From a virus, in the IMG/VR virus record IMGVR_UViG_3300006920_000305, positions 1-21,493 of that record: a DNA stretch of 21,493 nt, one strand, 5' to 3'. The notes under the pieces are model-generated. The model saw only the letters and a program-made list of their open reading frames with translations, ran no database searches and was not told the origin of the DNA. The first letter of the stretch is position 1. Every line of letters starts with the position of its first letter. The position numbers and the translations under genes were made by a program. This document shows, piece after piece, positions 7,433 to 15,350 of this stretch.

Positions 7433-8332
7433 ATGAGGAACATTTTAATAGATGGTAATAATATGCTATACCGTGCGGTCGGGAATACCGAGAGGCGGCA
7501 TAAGGAAAATCCACGTTACAAACGGAAGTATTCCGAAGACGGGATGGACATCACTGCAATTCATAGCTTTTTCTCAACGCTATATTACGACACACAAAGG
7601 TTCCAGCAAGAAGACACCAAATTTTACATAGTGTGGGATCGGAAAGTTGATCCAACTGCAACGAACTGGAGGAATGACATCAACCCACTTTATAAGGCGA
7701 ATCGAGGGACCGTGGATACGAGCGAATCCAAGAAAATGGTATTTGATCTCTGTCGTTTAGTTAAACAGGTGTGTGACGCCTACGGGTTCCATACAGTATT
7801 CCCACTGACATCCGAATGTGATGACATCATCAACCACTTGAAGAACACCCTAGAAGGCGGCTGTATAATTGTTTCCGCCGATGAAGACTTTTATCAATGT
7901 GTGAGCGCAAATTGCTCCGTGTATAGTCCTATGAAGAAGATATTGGTAACTGAAAGAAACTTTGAGGATTATAACACTGTGTCATTGGAGAATTTTGTGA
8001 AATGGAAATCCATAAAAGGCGACACTAGCGATAACATCAAGGGTCTTTATCGTTATGGTGATAAAAAATCCAAAAAATTGGTTGAGAACTGGGAGGTTGG
8101 TTCCAAAAAGTTAAGCGAGGAACAACTGGAGATCATAAAGGAGACTATGAGCATTATCGACTTGGACCACAAACCCCTCGCGGATAGAGAAATATTACTG
8201 GTATCTAAACAAATTAAACCCAAAACCCGTCTTGGTGATCTGAGCTTGGGCAAAGTGTTGGATAATTTTGGGGTTCATCACACCGTCAGGACACTGTGGG
8301 CTAATTTCTTCCTGAACCAAGATTTAGCCTAA
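7433..8332 (+). CDS. 5'-3' exonuclease / flap endonuclease (T4 RNase H / FEN family)
   Basis: A 299-residue enzyme expected to remove RNA primers and flaps during lagging-strand synthesis; T4 RNase H is of similar length. Metal-binding acidic motifs are in the expected order: LIDGNN with Asp7, FYIVWDRK with Asp69, ECDDII (128-133), SADEDFYQ with Asp150 and Asp152, and GDTSDNIKG with Asp197 and Asp200 at the start of the helix-hairpin-helix segment. YKANR (88-92) matches the basic arch region. The ATG at 7433 is the first in frame and follows sigma70-like boxes rather than a late-type box, suiting an early gene. It leads a five-gene operon; the next gene starts 4 nt after its stop. Confidence 0.93.
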   Translation: MRNILIDGNNMLYRAVGNTERRHKENPRYKRKYSEDGMDITAIHSFFSTLYYDTQRFQQEDTKFYIVWDRKVDPTATNWRNDINPLYKANRGTVDTSESKKMVFDLCRLVKQVCDAYGFHTVFPLTSECDDIINHLKNTLEGGCIIVSADEDFYQCVSANCSVYSPMKKILVTERNFEDYNTVSLENFVKWKSIKGDTSDNIKGLYRYGDKKSKKLVENWEVGSKKLSEEQLEIIKETMSIIDLDHKPLADREILLVSKQIKPKTRLGDLSLGKVLDNFGVHHTVRTLWANFFLNQDLA

Positions 8333-8336
8333 TTTT

Positions 8337-8729
8337 ATGAATAAATACACAATACTAGCTGGCAAAATATTTCTAGCCATAGGTGCCATGTTGGTGTGGT
8401 TGGTACCCTCCATACCCGCACAGGTGGCCATACTCGGCGCATACGTTGCATTGTTCATATTCCTCCAATACCGAACCCTCCAATCCAAACGGACCCTTAT
8501 AGGGGAGAGTGTGAAGCAACGGGAGGTTATAGTGGAGCATATCGGCGGTAGAATATGGGACATTCCCGTTAAATTCACATGTATGCATTGTAAATATGTG
8601 AAAGTCATGGACTTCTCGCTAGAAACCAGAGGCTTCACCTGCGAACGGTGCCAGAACCCCAATAAGTTGATATTACAGTTCACGGTAATACCCGAATCTA
8701 AAAATTCCAGCGAAATGACCAATGAATGA
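8337..8729 (+). CDS. Membrane protein with C-terminal zinc-ribbon-like Cys pairs
   Basis: A 130-residue protein with two hydrophobic segments, about residues 7-24 (LAGKIFLAIGAMLVWLV) and 28-44 (AQVAILGAYVALFIFLQ), forming a membrane hairpin. A ~85-residue soluble domain follows. It carries CMHC (82-85) and CERC (102-105), two CxxC knuckles with 16 residues between them as in zinc ribbons. The family is unknown to me. It starts 4 nt after the nuclease stop and overlaps the next gene by 8 nt, so it is translated within the same operon. A membrane-tethered zinc ribbon could anchor a nucleoprotein or host-interaction function, but that is speculation. Confidence 0.8.
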   Translation: MNKYTILAGKIFLAIGAMLVWLVPSIPAQVAILGAYVALFIFLQYRTLQSKRTLIGESVKQREVIVEHIGGRIWDIPVKFTCMHCKYVKVMDFSLETRGFTCERCQNPNKLILQFTVIPESKNSSEMTNE

Positions 8730-9141
8730 ACCAAAAGAAAACCCATTAACCGGAACCCTAGGACTCCCTATAGGCATGCAACATAAACCGACCGTCATCC
8801 AAAACCCCCAGAATGTGGGTTCTATGAGTGATACCAAACCCCCTGTCATCTTAGAAAACCCGATTGATATAAAGAGGGATATACTAAATTTCGTAGATAG
8901 ATTACCTATAGATGATAAAAATAAGGTAAGGGGTTATATCTTCCAGAGGTGCGGAGAACCATATCCCACGTCTATGGCCACCATGGCTGACATATTGTTG
9001 GATATGTCCAAAGACTTAGCTAGAGACCGGCATGACCCCGAACTCAATAAGAAAGACAACAAGGACGAGCTATTGATGATGTTAGCAGTATTCGCATCCC
9101 TTTACCCCTTCCACTTGAAGGAAGGGATTGATGGCAAATAG
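8722..9141 (+). CDS. Unknown protein of the nuclease operon
   Basis: A 139-residue protein overlapping the upstream gene by 8 nt and the downstream gene by 11 nt, so translation is probably coupled. The first ~45 residues are Pro/Asn-rich and probably disordered (NPLTGTLGLPIGMQHKP). The rest is helical and charged (PIDIKRDILNFVDRLP; ATMADILLDMSKDLARDRHD; LLMMLAVFASLYPFHLKEG). No catalytic motif, Cys pair or signal peptide is seen. The stop is TAG. I do not recognise a family. Confidence 0.78.
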   Translation: MNEPKENPLTGTLGLPIGMQHKPTVIQNPQNVGSMSDTKPPVILENPIDIKRDILNFVDRLPIDDKNKVRGYIFQRCGEPYPTSMATMADILLDMSKDLARDRHDPELNKKDNKDELLMMLAVFASLYPFHLKEGIDGK

Positions 9142-9610
9142 GAACCTAAATTGCTCAGATTGTGGGGATACCCGATGGGTAGCCCAGACCAAGTTCCGAG
9201 AATTAGTCGGTGAGTTTGGGACTCCTAAGAAGGCTAAGAACAACTTCCAGTGCAATAAATGCAGGGCACTTAAGAAGAAAGACCCGTTCATGTTCCAACT
9301 TAAATACGGAAAACATGTTAAGAATATACAGGCGGAACTAAAATCCGCACTGAAGCCATTCTATAAAACGGAATGTCTGGAAACTCTAAAAAAAGAGTTC
9401 TCTGCAATTTATACAAAAAATAATATTGACGAATCGAAGGTGGTGTATCACTATACATCAGTAGGTTCGCAGCGAATCGAGGGCCTCACCATTAGAGAGT
9501 TTCCGTTCGTTGGGGATTTCTACATACACCTTTTTAGACAAAGGAAATTTGACAAATCGTCCACCAAACATTATGACATCAACAAAAAAAATAAAAGACC
9601 AAACTTATGA
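9131..9610 (+). CDS. Unknown protein with N-terminal zinc-finger-like Cys pairs
   Basis: A 159-residue, basic protein. The ATG at 9131 is preferred over the TTG at 9128 because GAAGGAAGGG lies just upstream, one of the few Shine-Dalgarno-like sequences in this window. CSDC (8-11) and CNKC (41-44) are two CxxC pairs about 30 residues apart, as in a treble-clef or zinc-ribbon fold. The sequence after them is Lys-rich, consistent with nucleic-acid binding. The C-terminal half is mixed (VVYHYTSVGSQRIEGLTIRE) and ends in a basic tail. It overlaps the previous gene by 11 nt and the next by 38 nt. A DNA- or RNA-binding role is an inference only. Confidence 0.78.
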   Translation: MANRNLNCSDCGDTRWVAQTKFRELVGEFGTPKKAKNNFQCNKCRALKKKDPFMFQLKYGKHVKNIQAELKSALKPFYKTECLETLKKEFSAIYTKNNIDESKVVYHYTSVGSQRIEGLTIREFPFVGDFYIHLFRQRKFDKSSTKHYDINKKNKRPNL

Positions 9611-10070
9611 CTTAAAATTCATCATCGAAACTGAGAAAGAGAAATGGAAGACTATCCATTCGGAAGTAGCCACAACAGTAACGTGGGACGAGGAGGTGAA
9701 TATGTTTCTATGCAAATCCGAGATGGGGACTTATTATAATGAGTGGCATAAATTCTTCCAAAACCACGTTATTATTAAGAATAATGGGTTTTGGAGAACA
9801 GGAACGTTAACCAAAAATGAGATAAAACAGAACGAACAGGCGAGTTGGCTCTGTTTTATCAATGGTTACAATATTTGTAGAGACATGTTCGGGTCATACG
9901 ATTCCACCAAGCATAACGTCGGAAATAATCTACTATCATACATCCATGATCGGATGGATGATGCCATATACACCCTAAAGGGTGGTTTACTACCAGATTG
10001 GCTAGCAGACTATGTCCATGATCAAATGGAAGTTGCGAAATTGGAAGAGACTAAGCCGTTCAGGACCTAG
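9573..10070 (+). CDS. Unknown protein, last gene of the nuclease operon
   Basis: A 165-residue protein starting MTSTKKIKDQTYDLKF. The ATG at 9573 is preferred over a TTG at 9510, which would overlap the upstream gene by 101 nt. The sequence is rich in aromatic residues (MGTYYNEWHKFFQNHVI; NNGFWRTGTL; ASWLCFINGYNICRDMFGSY). The C-terminus is helical and acidic (LLSYIHDRMDDAIYTLKGG). No known motif is seen. It ends in TAG, and the CTAG at 10067-10070 is shared with the stop of the convergent tail-tube gene. Confidence 0.75.
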   Translation: MTSTKKIKDQTYDLKFIIETEKEKWKTIHSEVATTVTWDEEVNMFLCKSEMGTYYNEWHKFFQNHVIIKNNGFWRTGTLTKNEIKQNEQASWLCFINGYNICRDMFGSYDSTKHNVGNNLLSYIHDRMDDAIYTLKGGLLPDWLADYVHDQMEVAKLEETKPFRT

Positions 10071-10732
10071 CAATCAACTTCGGAAGATTCATCTTTGGCT
10101 GCAATGATATCCTCATAACCTTTGAAGACATTGGCGACATTGGTTTGGAGGGAATCCGAATCATTACCGGCAAATTGATCCAAATCAAGTTCGTCTAATG
10201 ACAAGGGTTGCCAGTAATTGTAGGTGAATCCAACATCAACGTTAACCACCTCATCCCCAGAATAATCATAATCAATGGAACCGATACTTGTTGGATATAC
10301 ACCGACAAGTTCAACTGCTCTGACGATTTTGTTTGCCTTATTGACGACCGCATATTGGATATTGGAATCTCTACCGACACAGAACTGGGCGGTTCCGTCT
10401 AGAGGATTACCCATTGCAAACTTCCAAGCTTGAATGGGATTGATTGCCATAAAGTCCCCAGCAACACGGAAACCGATAGTAGTTTCATTACCGCCAAATT
10501 GAAGTTGACCGGGAACTTTCAGAGTAACTCCTTGAATAGGAACGTCTTTAGAATCACGGGTAAGTCCCGGTAGTGACGCCGTTGTCATGAAGTGAACACC
10601 CCTCAAAATATCAGAATTAAATGGCTCCGGTCCAATCTTAAGAGGTCGAAGAAAATTCTGTTGCTGAACGCCATGCTTGAGAAGAGCTTCATTTCCTGTC
10701 TTGAGATTAAAAATTTTGGACAATTCGTTCAT
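10067..10732 (-). CDS. Tail tube protein (T4 gp19-like)
   Basis: A 221-residue protein expected to stack as hexameric rings inside the contractile sheath and form the DNA channel. It has the gp19-type pattern: an N-terminal helix with FNLKTGNEALLKHG, the strand-rich ASLPGLTRDSKDVPIQGVTL, then PGQLQFGGNETTIGFRVAGD, and the conserved W in IQAWKFAMGN. A later strand (VDVGFTYNYWQPLS) and an acidic C-terminal tail follow. I use the ATG at 10732 because CTAATTA lies 5 nt before it, the same geometry as other late genes here. An in-frame ATG at 10747 with AAGGG six nt upstream is a real alternative. It is transcribed divergently from the sheath. Confidence 0.82.
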   Translation of the reverse strand: MNELSKIFNLKTGNEALLKHGVQQQNFLRPLKIGPEPFNSDILRGVHFMTTASLPGLTRDSKDVPIQGVTLKVPGQLQFGGNETTIGFRVAGDFMAINPIQAWKFAMGNPLDGTAQFCVGRDSNIQYAVVNKANKIVRAVELVGVYPTSIGSIDYDYSGDEVVNVDVGFTYNYWQPLSLDELDLDQFAGNDSDSLQTNVANVFKGYEDIIAAKDESSEVDC

Positions 10733-10737
10733 GTTTT

Positions 10738-10744
10738 TAATTAG
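10738..10744 (-). promoter_or_regulatory. Late-type promoter box CTAATTA for the tail tube
   Basis: CTAATTA on the - strand, one mismatch from ATAATTA, followed by exactly 5 nt and the ATG at 10732. Confidence 0.42.
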
Positions 10745-10750
10745 CATACG

Positions 10751-10771
10751 CAACCCTTTAAAAAGGGGTTG
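10751..10771. repeat. Hairpin-forming inverted repeat between tube and sheath genes
   Basis: CAACCC and GGGTTG arms with a T/A-rich inner stem (one G-T pair) and an AAA loop. It sits midway between the divergent late-type boxes of the tube and sheath genes. No T-run follows, so it looks more like a protein-binding site or insulating hairpin than a terminator. Confidence 0.5.
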
Positions 10772-10779
10772 ATTATTGC

Positions 10780-10786
10780 ATAATTA
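10780..10786 (+). promoter_or_regulatory. Late-type promoter box ATAATTA for the tail sheath
   Basis: ATAATTA followed by 5 nt (AATGC) and the sheath ATG at 10792. There is no room for a Shine-Dalgarno between the predicted transcription start and the AUG. Confidence 0.6.
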
Positions 10787-10791
10787 AATGC

Positions 10792-13338
10792 ATGTCAACC
10801 CCTATTTCACCCGCAATCATCATTCAGGAGAATTTTGATGCAAGACCCACTATCCCTGTTGGTTACAACGTAATGGCTACGGGATTCACCTCAGAGGGTA
10901 TAGCCAATGAGCCATTTGTGTTCAACCGATTGGAAGATTTCCTAGCCCGATTTGGTGAGCCCGACCCATCCAGAAAGGAGCAAATTTACTCTTATGAGAC
11001 AGCCAAGCGTGTCATCGAATCGGGTTCGAACCTTGTATTTGTTAAACTACCATATGGCGCAAAGGAGGGTTATGAGGTCGGTGAGGAATATTCTGCTATA
11101 TTATACCCTGCATTAGAGGACGATGATGAAGGAGAGGCTGTAATTGCATATGAGGCTATTCAGAATTTCACAGCCGATTTGTTCGGAGGAACTCTTAGCT
11201 CGGTTAGCCCATTCTCTTCTGATGTTGTCATCGGACAATCACTTACTGTAAGCGAGGCACTATCCGCTCATGATGAGTATACTGCACTTTCCAGCACAAC
11301 ACTCTCGGGTGGTGGTGCTGACCCGTATGATACCGATAACTTCATCGAAGTTACGGGATTATCGTCTTGTAAAGGTTACGTCTTGGGTGAGCCGGTTCGT
11401 ATTGACATCGACCAAGCTGGATACGATGCCCTCGAATGCGGCAAGATACTCTGGGAGGACGACTATCCAAACTTCGACTCGTCCATAACATCGTTCGACC
11501 CCGTTCAATTCGGGAAGGTTGGGTTGATCGTTCTTGATAATGGTAGATCAAAATCACTGGATAGCCGTGAAGGGTATTATGTGTCTGTTACGGACAATAC
11601 CGATGGTGACCCTGCAAATGATTGGAGTTCTATTGTCGGTATTAAGAATACTCTGAGCACAGGTCTTGGAAATGCAGCTTTTCAGGAACTACCTACGGAT
11701 TCATATTCATTCGACTTAACACTCCCTTATACGGACCCTAAACCTAGCATCTCCCAAAGTCTTGCTGCTATTTCTGAGCAATCCGGAGCAGTTAATGATT
11801 CTTGGGCTGACGGTAAACATAAGAACTTCTTAAGCGTTGCCCTTTGGAGACTCAATAAAGATCTCCAAAACGGCTCCGATGAGCTAATCCCTATCTTGGT
11901 TGAATCTCACACCGGATCTATTTCGGACACCGAGACTGTTATAACGGAAGGTGGTTATCAACAGAACGTATTCATTCAGGATGTGATCGACGGCGACTCC
12001 AACCGTCTCAAGGTATTTGTTAACCCGAATATTTCTGGTGACATCTACAATGTAGAGGGCGCGAAGGTTAAGAACCTTAGAATGTGGCGCGAGGAACTCA
12101 AGGATAGTGATCTTTATACATCATCATTCAAATCAACGGCGCTATCCGAATTCGGACCATCCGCAATTGTTGACGGGTTTAGTGACAGCTTATATTCTGT
12201 TTCTCGTTATACTCCAAAACAAGAACGCTCTGCGTGTGATGTCGGAAACGTCCCTAAAAAAATCAGGAATGCTCTTTGCACGGTGGATAACCCTGACCGT
12301 GTAACTATCGACCTCTCGGTTGAGGCTGGTCTCGGAACCATATGGAATACCGTCAGAGAACATCGACCTTCTTGGTTGACCGGAAACCTTGAGGATGAAA
12401 GCTTCTGTTTCGACGATGAGGTATTCATTGATGTCATTGGGGATCTTGGACGTGGGGATCTTGAAGGTTCCGAGAGGGGCAACATGAGACTCAACTGGAC
12501 CGCTGTTTTTCAGGAGTTCCTCAACTTCACGGAAAAGGTTCGTCTTTGTAACGGTGGTTACCACCACCTGCATGTTGCGGATACACTCCGTCACATTCTG
12601 GTCAATGGGAGAGATTGTAAGGTGTATGACTCAAAAACTAAGTGTAAAAATCCCGGAGTTTTTGCATCCGATGTCTATTGGCCATCCAAGAATTTGACCA
12701 AATTGGTCAATAACACGGTAACCACACTGGACGCTCAATGGTATAAGTCTTCCAATATCTACAGTTCATCTCCAGTTTGGATTCCCGCATCCCCAGTTAC
12801 GGCAGGTTTGATGGCGGAAACACCATTCCCATGGCTTCCTGCGGCTGGTGTCCGTAGGGGTGTTATTCGGGATGTTGTCGATGTTGCAATCGATCCAGTT
12901 CTCAGGGATCGCGATTACCTTTATAAGATCAAACATAATGCAACATTTTATGATCGCAACACGGCAGGATTCCTCCGTTTTGCTGACCAGACTATGCTCA
13001 AGAATGACAATCACCAACTGAGAAACAACTCAGCCCGTAGACTTCTGGTCTGGCTTGAGAAGAATCTACAGAACGCATTACGTCCATTCTTGTTTGAACC
13101 AAACAACCTCCAAACGAGAATTCGGTTTAAGAATGAGATTGAGCTTTATCTTGATACACTCTTGATCAACGGGGCTATTGAAGATTTTGCAGTTAGCCTG
13201 TCTAAGAACACACCAACCTCCCAACAAGAAGGGTGTTTGATCGCAGACATTACTATTAAGATCACCGGCATCGTTACCCAGATTAAGCTCAACCTCAACC
13301 TCGCTAGGTTGGATCAAGGCATCACCGAGTTATTCTAA
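10792..13338 (+). CDS. Contractile tail sheath protein (T4 gp18-like)
   Basis: An 848-residue sheath subunit, larger than T4 gp18 (659), so the variable outer domains in the middle are probably enlarged. The N-terminus (SPAIIIQENFDARP, then VGYNVMATGFTSEGIANEP) is the typical sheath start. The C-terminal ~160 residues carry the conserved core: FADQTMLKNDNHQLRNNSAR, LLVWLEKNLQNALRPFLFEP, a TRIRFKNEIELYLDTL helix and GCLIADITIKI strands. This core forms the sheath handshake and contacts the tube. The protein ends DQGITELF. Codon choice (many GGT, CTT, GTT) looks tuned to high expression. A strong terminator follows 13 nt after the stop, so sheath mRNA is probably monocistronic. Confidence 0.92.
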   Translation: MSTPISPAIIIQENFDARPTIPVGYNVMATGFTSEGIANEPFVFNRLEDFLARFGEPDPSRKEQIYSYETAKRVIESGSNLVFVKLPYGAKEGYEVGEEYSAILYPALEDDDEGEAVIAYEAIQNFTADLFGGTLSSVSPFSSDVVIGQSLTVSEALSAHDEYTALSSTTLSGGGADPYDTDNFIEVTGLSSCKGYVLGEPVRIDIDQAGYDALECGKILWEDDYPNFDSSITSFDPVQFGKVGLIVLDNGRSKSLDSREGYYVSVTDNTDGDPANDWSSIVGIKNTLSTGLGNAAFQELPTDSYSFDLTLPYTDPKPSISQSLAAISEQSGAVNDSWADGKHKNFLSVALWRLNKDLQNGSDELIPILVESHTGSISDTETVITEGGYQQNVFIQDVIDGDSNRLKVFVNPNISGDIYNVEGAKVKNLRMWREELKDSDLYTSSFKSTALSEFGPSAIVDGFSDSLYSVSRYTPKQERSACDVGNVPKKIRNALCTVDNPDRVTIDLSVEAGLGTIWNTVREHRPSWLTGNLEDESFCFDDEVFIDVIGDLGRGDLEGSERGNMRLNWTAVFQEFLNFTEKVRLCNGGYHHLHVADTLRHILVNGRDCKVYDSKTKCKNPGVFASDVYWPSKNLTKLVNNTVTTLDAQWYKSSNIYSSSPVWIPASPVTAGLMAETPFPWLPAAGVRRGVIRDVVDVAIDPVLRDRDYLYKIKHNATFYDRNTAGFLRFADQTMLKNDNHQLRNNSARRLLVWLEKNLQNALRPFLFEPNNLQTRIRFKNEIELYLDTLLINGAIEDFAVSLSKNTPTSQQEGCLIADITIKITGIVTQIKLNLNLARLDQGITELF

Positions 13339-13351
13339 ACTAAACTTAACC

Positions 13352-13393
13352 AAAATCCCCAAGGAGTATAAATGGCTTCTTGGGGATTTTTTT
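13352..13393 (+). terminator. Rho-independent terminator after the sheath gene
   Basis: The arms AAATCCCCAAG and CTTGGGGATTT form a long stem, extended inward by GAG/CTT with one G-T pair. The loop is TATAAATGG and TTTTTTT closes the structure. It separates the sheath from thyA. Confidence 0.9.
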
Positions 13394-13416
13394 GTTTAAA
13401 AATTCAGTCTTCGGTG

Positions 13417-13422
13417 TAATAT
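13417..13422 (+). promoter_or_regulatory. Possible -10 box of the thyA promoter
   Basis: TAATAT lies 8 nt before the thyA ATG, just after the sheath terminator. The best -35 candidates (GTTTAA or TTGTTT, 17-19 nt upstream) are poor. A promoter is expected here because the upstream transcript is terminated. Confidence 0.35.
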
Positions 13423-13430
13423 GGTTATAG

Positions 13431-14351
13431 ATGAGGCACAGCTACGAGCAACAATACCTAGACATTCTTGATGAGCTAATCCGAAATGGGACACCTAAAG
13501 GGAACAGGACCGGCACGGGCACCAATGCGTTGTTCTTCAGAAGCATTCGACATGACATGTCCTTGGGGTTCCCTGCAATCACCACCAAGAAACTGGCATT
13601 CAAAACAATGGCGGTTGAACTTGAAGGATTTATTAATGGGGTCACTTCTAAGAAATGGTTTCAGGATAGAGGTTGCCATATTTGGGATGGATGGGCAAAC
13701 CCACAAAAAGCACCATATGGGATCGACGAAGCTTCTCAGAAGGCTATGAGAGAGGAAGATGATCTAGGCCCATGTATTTATGGAGCGTCTTGGAGAGGCT
13801 TCCGTGATCCCACAATCCCATGTTTATTTCAAACCTCCACCTCAAGTGTAGTCGTAGGTCTTACTACCGAACCAAACGTTGGAGTTGACCAACTCAAATC
13901 TGTTGTCGATACCCTTAAAACCAACCCCAACGATAGACGCATGGTGGTAGCCGCATGGAATCCACTAGGTCTTAAGCACACCGCATTACCACCATGTCAT
14001 ATGGGGTTTCAGGTCATTGTAATCGAAGGTAAGTTGAATTTGCATTTTAATATGCGCTCCTGCGATTGGATGTTAGGTAACCCATTCAATGTTGCATCAT
14101 ATGCACTCCTACTACATCTTCTAGCCAAAGAAACAGGACTAGAGGAAGGAGACTTGGTGGGGACATTCACCGATGTTCACCTTTATAACAATCACACCCA
14201 ACAAGCACAAGTTCAATTAGCACGAAAAGTGAAAGAGCTACCAACAATCGAAACCGAGAACTTTACAAGCATCTTCGATTGGAAACACACCGACTCCAAA
14301 TTAATTGGATATGAACATCACCCCGCCATTAAAGCCCCCGTAGCAATCTAA
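13431..14351 (+). CDS. thyA: Thymidylate synthase (ThyA family)
   Basis: A 306-residue enzyme that methylates dUMP to dTMP with methylene-tetrahydrofolate. All signature elements are present: GNRTGTGT near the N-terminus for phosphate binding, NDRRMVVAAWNP, catalytic Cys189 in LPPCHMGFQ, and RSCDWMLGNPFNVA (209-222). Asn220 of FNVA corresponds to the residue that selects dUMP; dCMP hydroxymethylases have Asp there, so this is a true thymidylate synthase. DVHLYNNH carries the dUMP-contacting His and Tyr. The protein is longer than E. coli ThyA (264), mainly from insertions around residues 90-115 and 130-155. It is flanked by terminators with only one small gene behind it, so it forms a compact cassette. 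Confidence 0.97.
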   Translation: MRHSYEQQYLDILDELIRNGTPKGNRTGTGTNALFFRSIRHDMSLGFPAITTKKLAFKTMAVELEGFINGVTSKKWFQDRGCHIWDGWANPQKAPYGIDEASQKAMREEDDLGPCIYGASWRGFRDPTIPCLFQTSTSSVVVGLTTEPNVGVDQLKSVVDTLKTNPNDRRMVVAAWNPLGLKHTALPPCHMGFQVIVIEGKLNLHFNMRSCDWMLGNPFNVASYALLLHLLAKETGLEEGDLVGTFTDVHLYNNHTQQAQVQLARKVKELPTIETENFTSIFDWKHTDSKLIGYEHHPAIKAPVAI

Positions 14352-14353
14352 TC

Positions 14354-14539
14354 ATGAACATTAAGAAAATAGAAGACGTGGATTTCTTGGAAGTCACAAA
14401 AGTTAAAGACACGGAAGAAGGTGTAATCGTATCCGATAAGTCCGGTAGTTTTTTGGTAGAGGGGGCTATCGTAGAGGTCCTAAATTATCAGAGAGAGGCG
14501 ATAGAACATTGGGAGGTGTCTAATTTACTCGACACTTGA
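14354..14539 (+). CDS. Small unknown protein downstream of thyA
   Basis: A 61-residue acidic protein starting MNIKKIEDVDFLEV. It is predicted to be beta-rich in the middle (EGVIVSDKSGSFLVEGAIVE), which could form a small barrel, and ends in a helix (NYQREAIEHWEVSNLL). Its ATG lies 2 nt after the thyA stop, so it is probably co-translated. The stop is TGA, followed by a hairpin terminator 8 nt later. No family is recognised. Confidence 0.7.
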   Translation: MNIKKIEDVDFLEVTKVKDTEEGVIVSDKSGSFLVEGAIVEVLNYQREAIEHWEVSNLLDT

Positions 14540-14547
14540 ATTAAAAT

Positions 14548-14582
14548 AAAAGACTCATAGTTAATCCTATGAGTCTTTTTTA
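14548..14582 (+). terminator. Hairpin terminator after the thyA cassette, possibly bidirectional
   Basis: The arms AAAAGACTCATAG and CTATGAGTCTTTT pair perfectly around the loop TTAATC, followed by more T. The A-run on the 5' side means it could also act on the - strand. The start codon of the next gene (14569) lies within the 3' arm. Confidence 0.88.
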
Positions 14583-15327
14583 TTTGGATAGCTACACCGT
14601 CGATGACCTTAAAGAATACATCAAATGTCGTGATGATGTATCGTATTTTTCGGAGAATTACTTGGGTGTCAAATTAACGGCAAATCAGGAATCCGCTATC
14701 GACCTAATGGAATCCTCCAAAAGTTATGCAATCGAAACCCCCCGACGAGTTGGTAAGACTACGTTAGTTCAAGTTTGGGCGACATGGAAGCTCACCTTTC
14801 ACATGGGGGTGTTCAACTTATCTATTGGCGTGTATAACAGTATGGTCGCACGTTCATGGCAGGACACCTTTAACACATTCCTGAAAAACGTCCCTAAAAA
14901 GTTTTCCGATAACTCACTTGTTACACAATACGAATCGGGAATTATTCGTTTTAAAAATGGGAATAGTATCAGAATAGCTTCTATGAAATCCCCCAGTGTA
15001 TGGAGGGAGCGTTCCACCACACACTTCATCGGAGAAGAAGCAGGGCACCCCGATAGTGGGCGTGTATATGAGCAAAATTGCCAAGACGTTATGCCCACAA
15101 TCGACATGGCGGGTGGGTCGTTTGGGTTGATATCCACAAAACACTATGACTCCAATAATCTATTTTCGGGTATAATTCGAAACTCTCGTTTGGGGTCACG
15201 CACCATCGATGTGCTGAAATTCGCCCCATTTTCAGGGAATATTAATGAATATACCGACAAGGGTGTCACTGAGGGCGTCAATTTGACGGGTTCCATTGGA
15301 TCGTTTTTGAGACAAGAGGGCATCTAA
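14569..15327 (+). CDS. Terminase-large-subunit-like ATPase domain without nuclease (paralogue or remnant)
   Basis: A 252-residue protein laid out like the N-terminal motor domain of a large terminase: an N-terminal helical segment, Walker A in ETPRRVGKTT (Lys63), Arg-rich SPSVWRERS, a Walker B-like stretch THFIGEEAGH (151-160) and motif III GLISTKH. The Walker B Asp is replaced: the acidic pair is Glu156-Glu157, not Asp-Glu as in the neighbouring terminase. The frame ends soon after motif III, so the RNase H-like nuclease domain is missing. The only ATG (14569) lies inside a terminator hairpin, and no late-type box precedes it. It could be a regulatory paralogue of the motor, a decaying duplicate, or a different ATPase of the same fold. 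Confidence 0.65.
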   Translation: MSLFYLDSYTVDDLKEYIKCRDDVSYFSENYLGVKLTANQESAIDLMESSKSYAIETPRRVGKTTLVQVWATWKLTFHMGVFNLSIGVYNSMVARSWQDTFNTFLKNVPKKFSDNSLVTQYESGIIRFKNGNSIRIASMKSPSVWRERSTTHFIGEEAGHPDSGRVYEQNCQDVMPTIDMAGGSFGLISTKHYDSNNLFSGIIRNSRLGSRTIDVLKFAPFSGNINEYTDKGVTEGVNLTGSIGSFLRQEGI

Positions 15328-15350
15328 ACGTATTCAAAAAATACGTTTAG
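15324..15350. repeat. Perfect 11-bp inverted repeat upstream of the terminase
   Basis: CTAAACGTATT and AATACGTTTAG flank a 5-nt loop (CAAAA). The left arm contains the stop of the ATPase paralogue. The right arm directly abuts the ATAATTA box at 15351. No T-run follows, so it resembles an operator or a processing/stabilising hairpin more than a terminator. Confidence 0.7.

Noticed and set aside
12190-12594. Long - strand open frames inside the sheath gene
   Set aside because: They are antisense shadows of a well-supported sheath coding sequence with no promoter or start signal.
13431-14351. thyA as a host of a group I intron or as dCMP hydroxymethylase
   Set aside because: The coding sequence is uninterrupted with all active-site motifs, and Asn220 in FNVA indicates dUMP rather than dCMP specificity.
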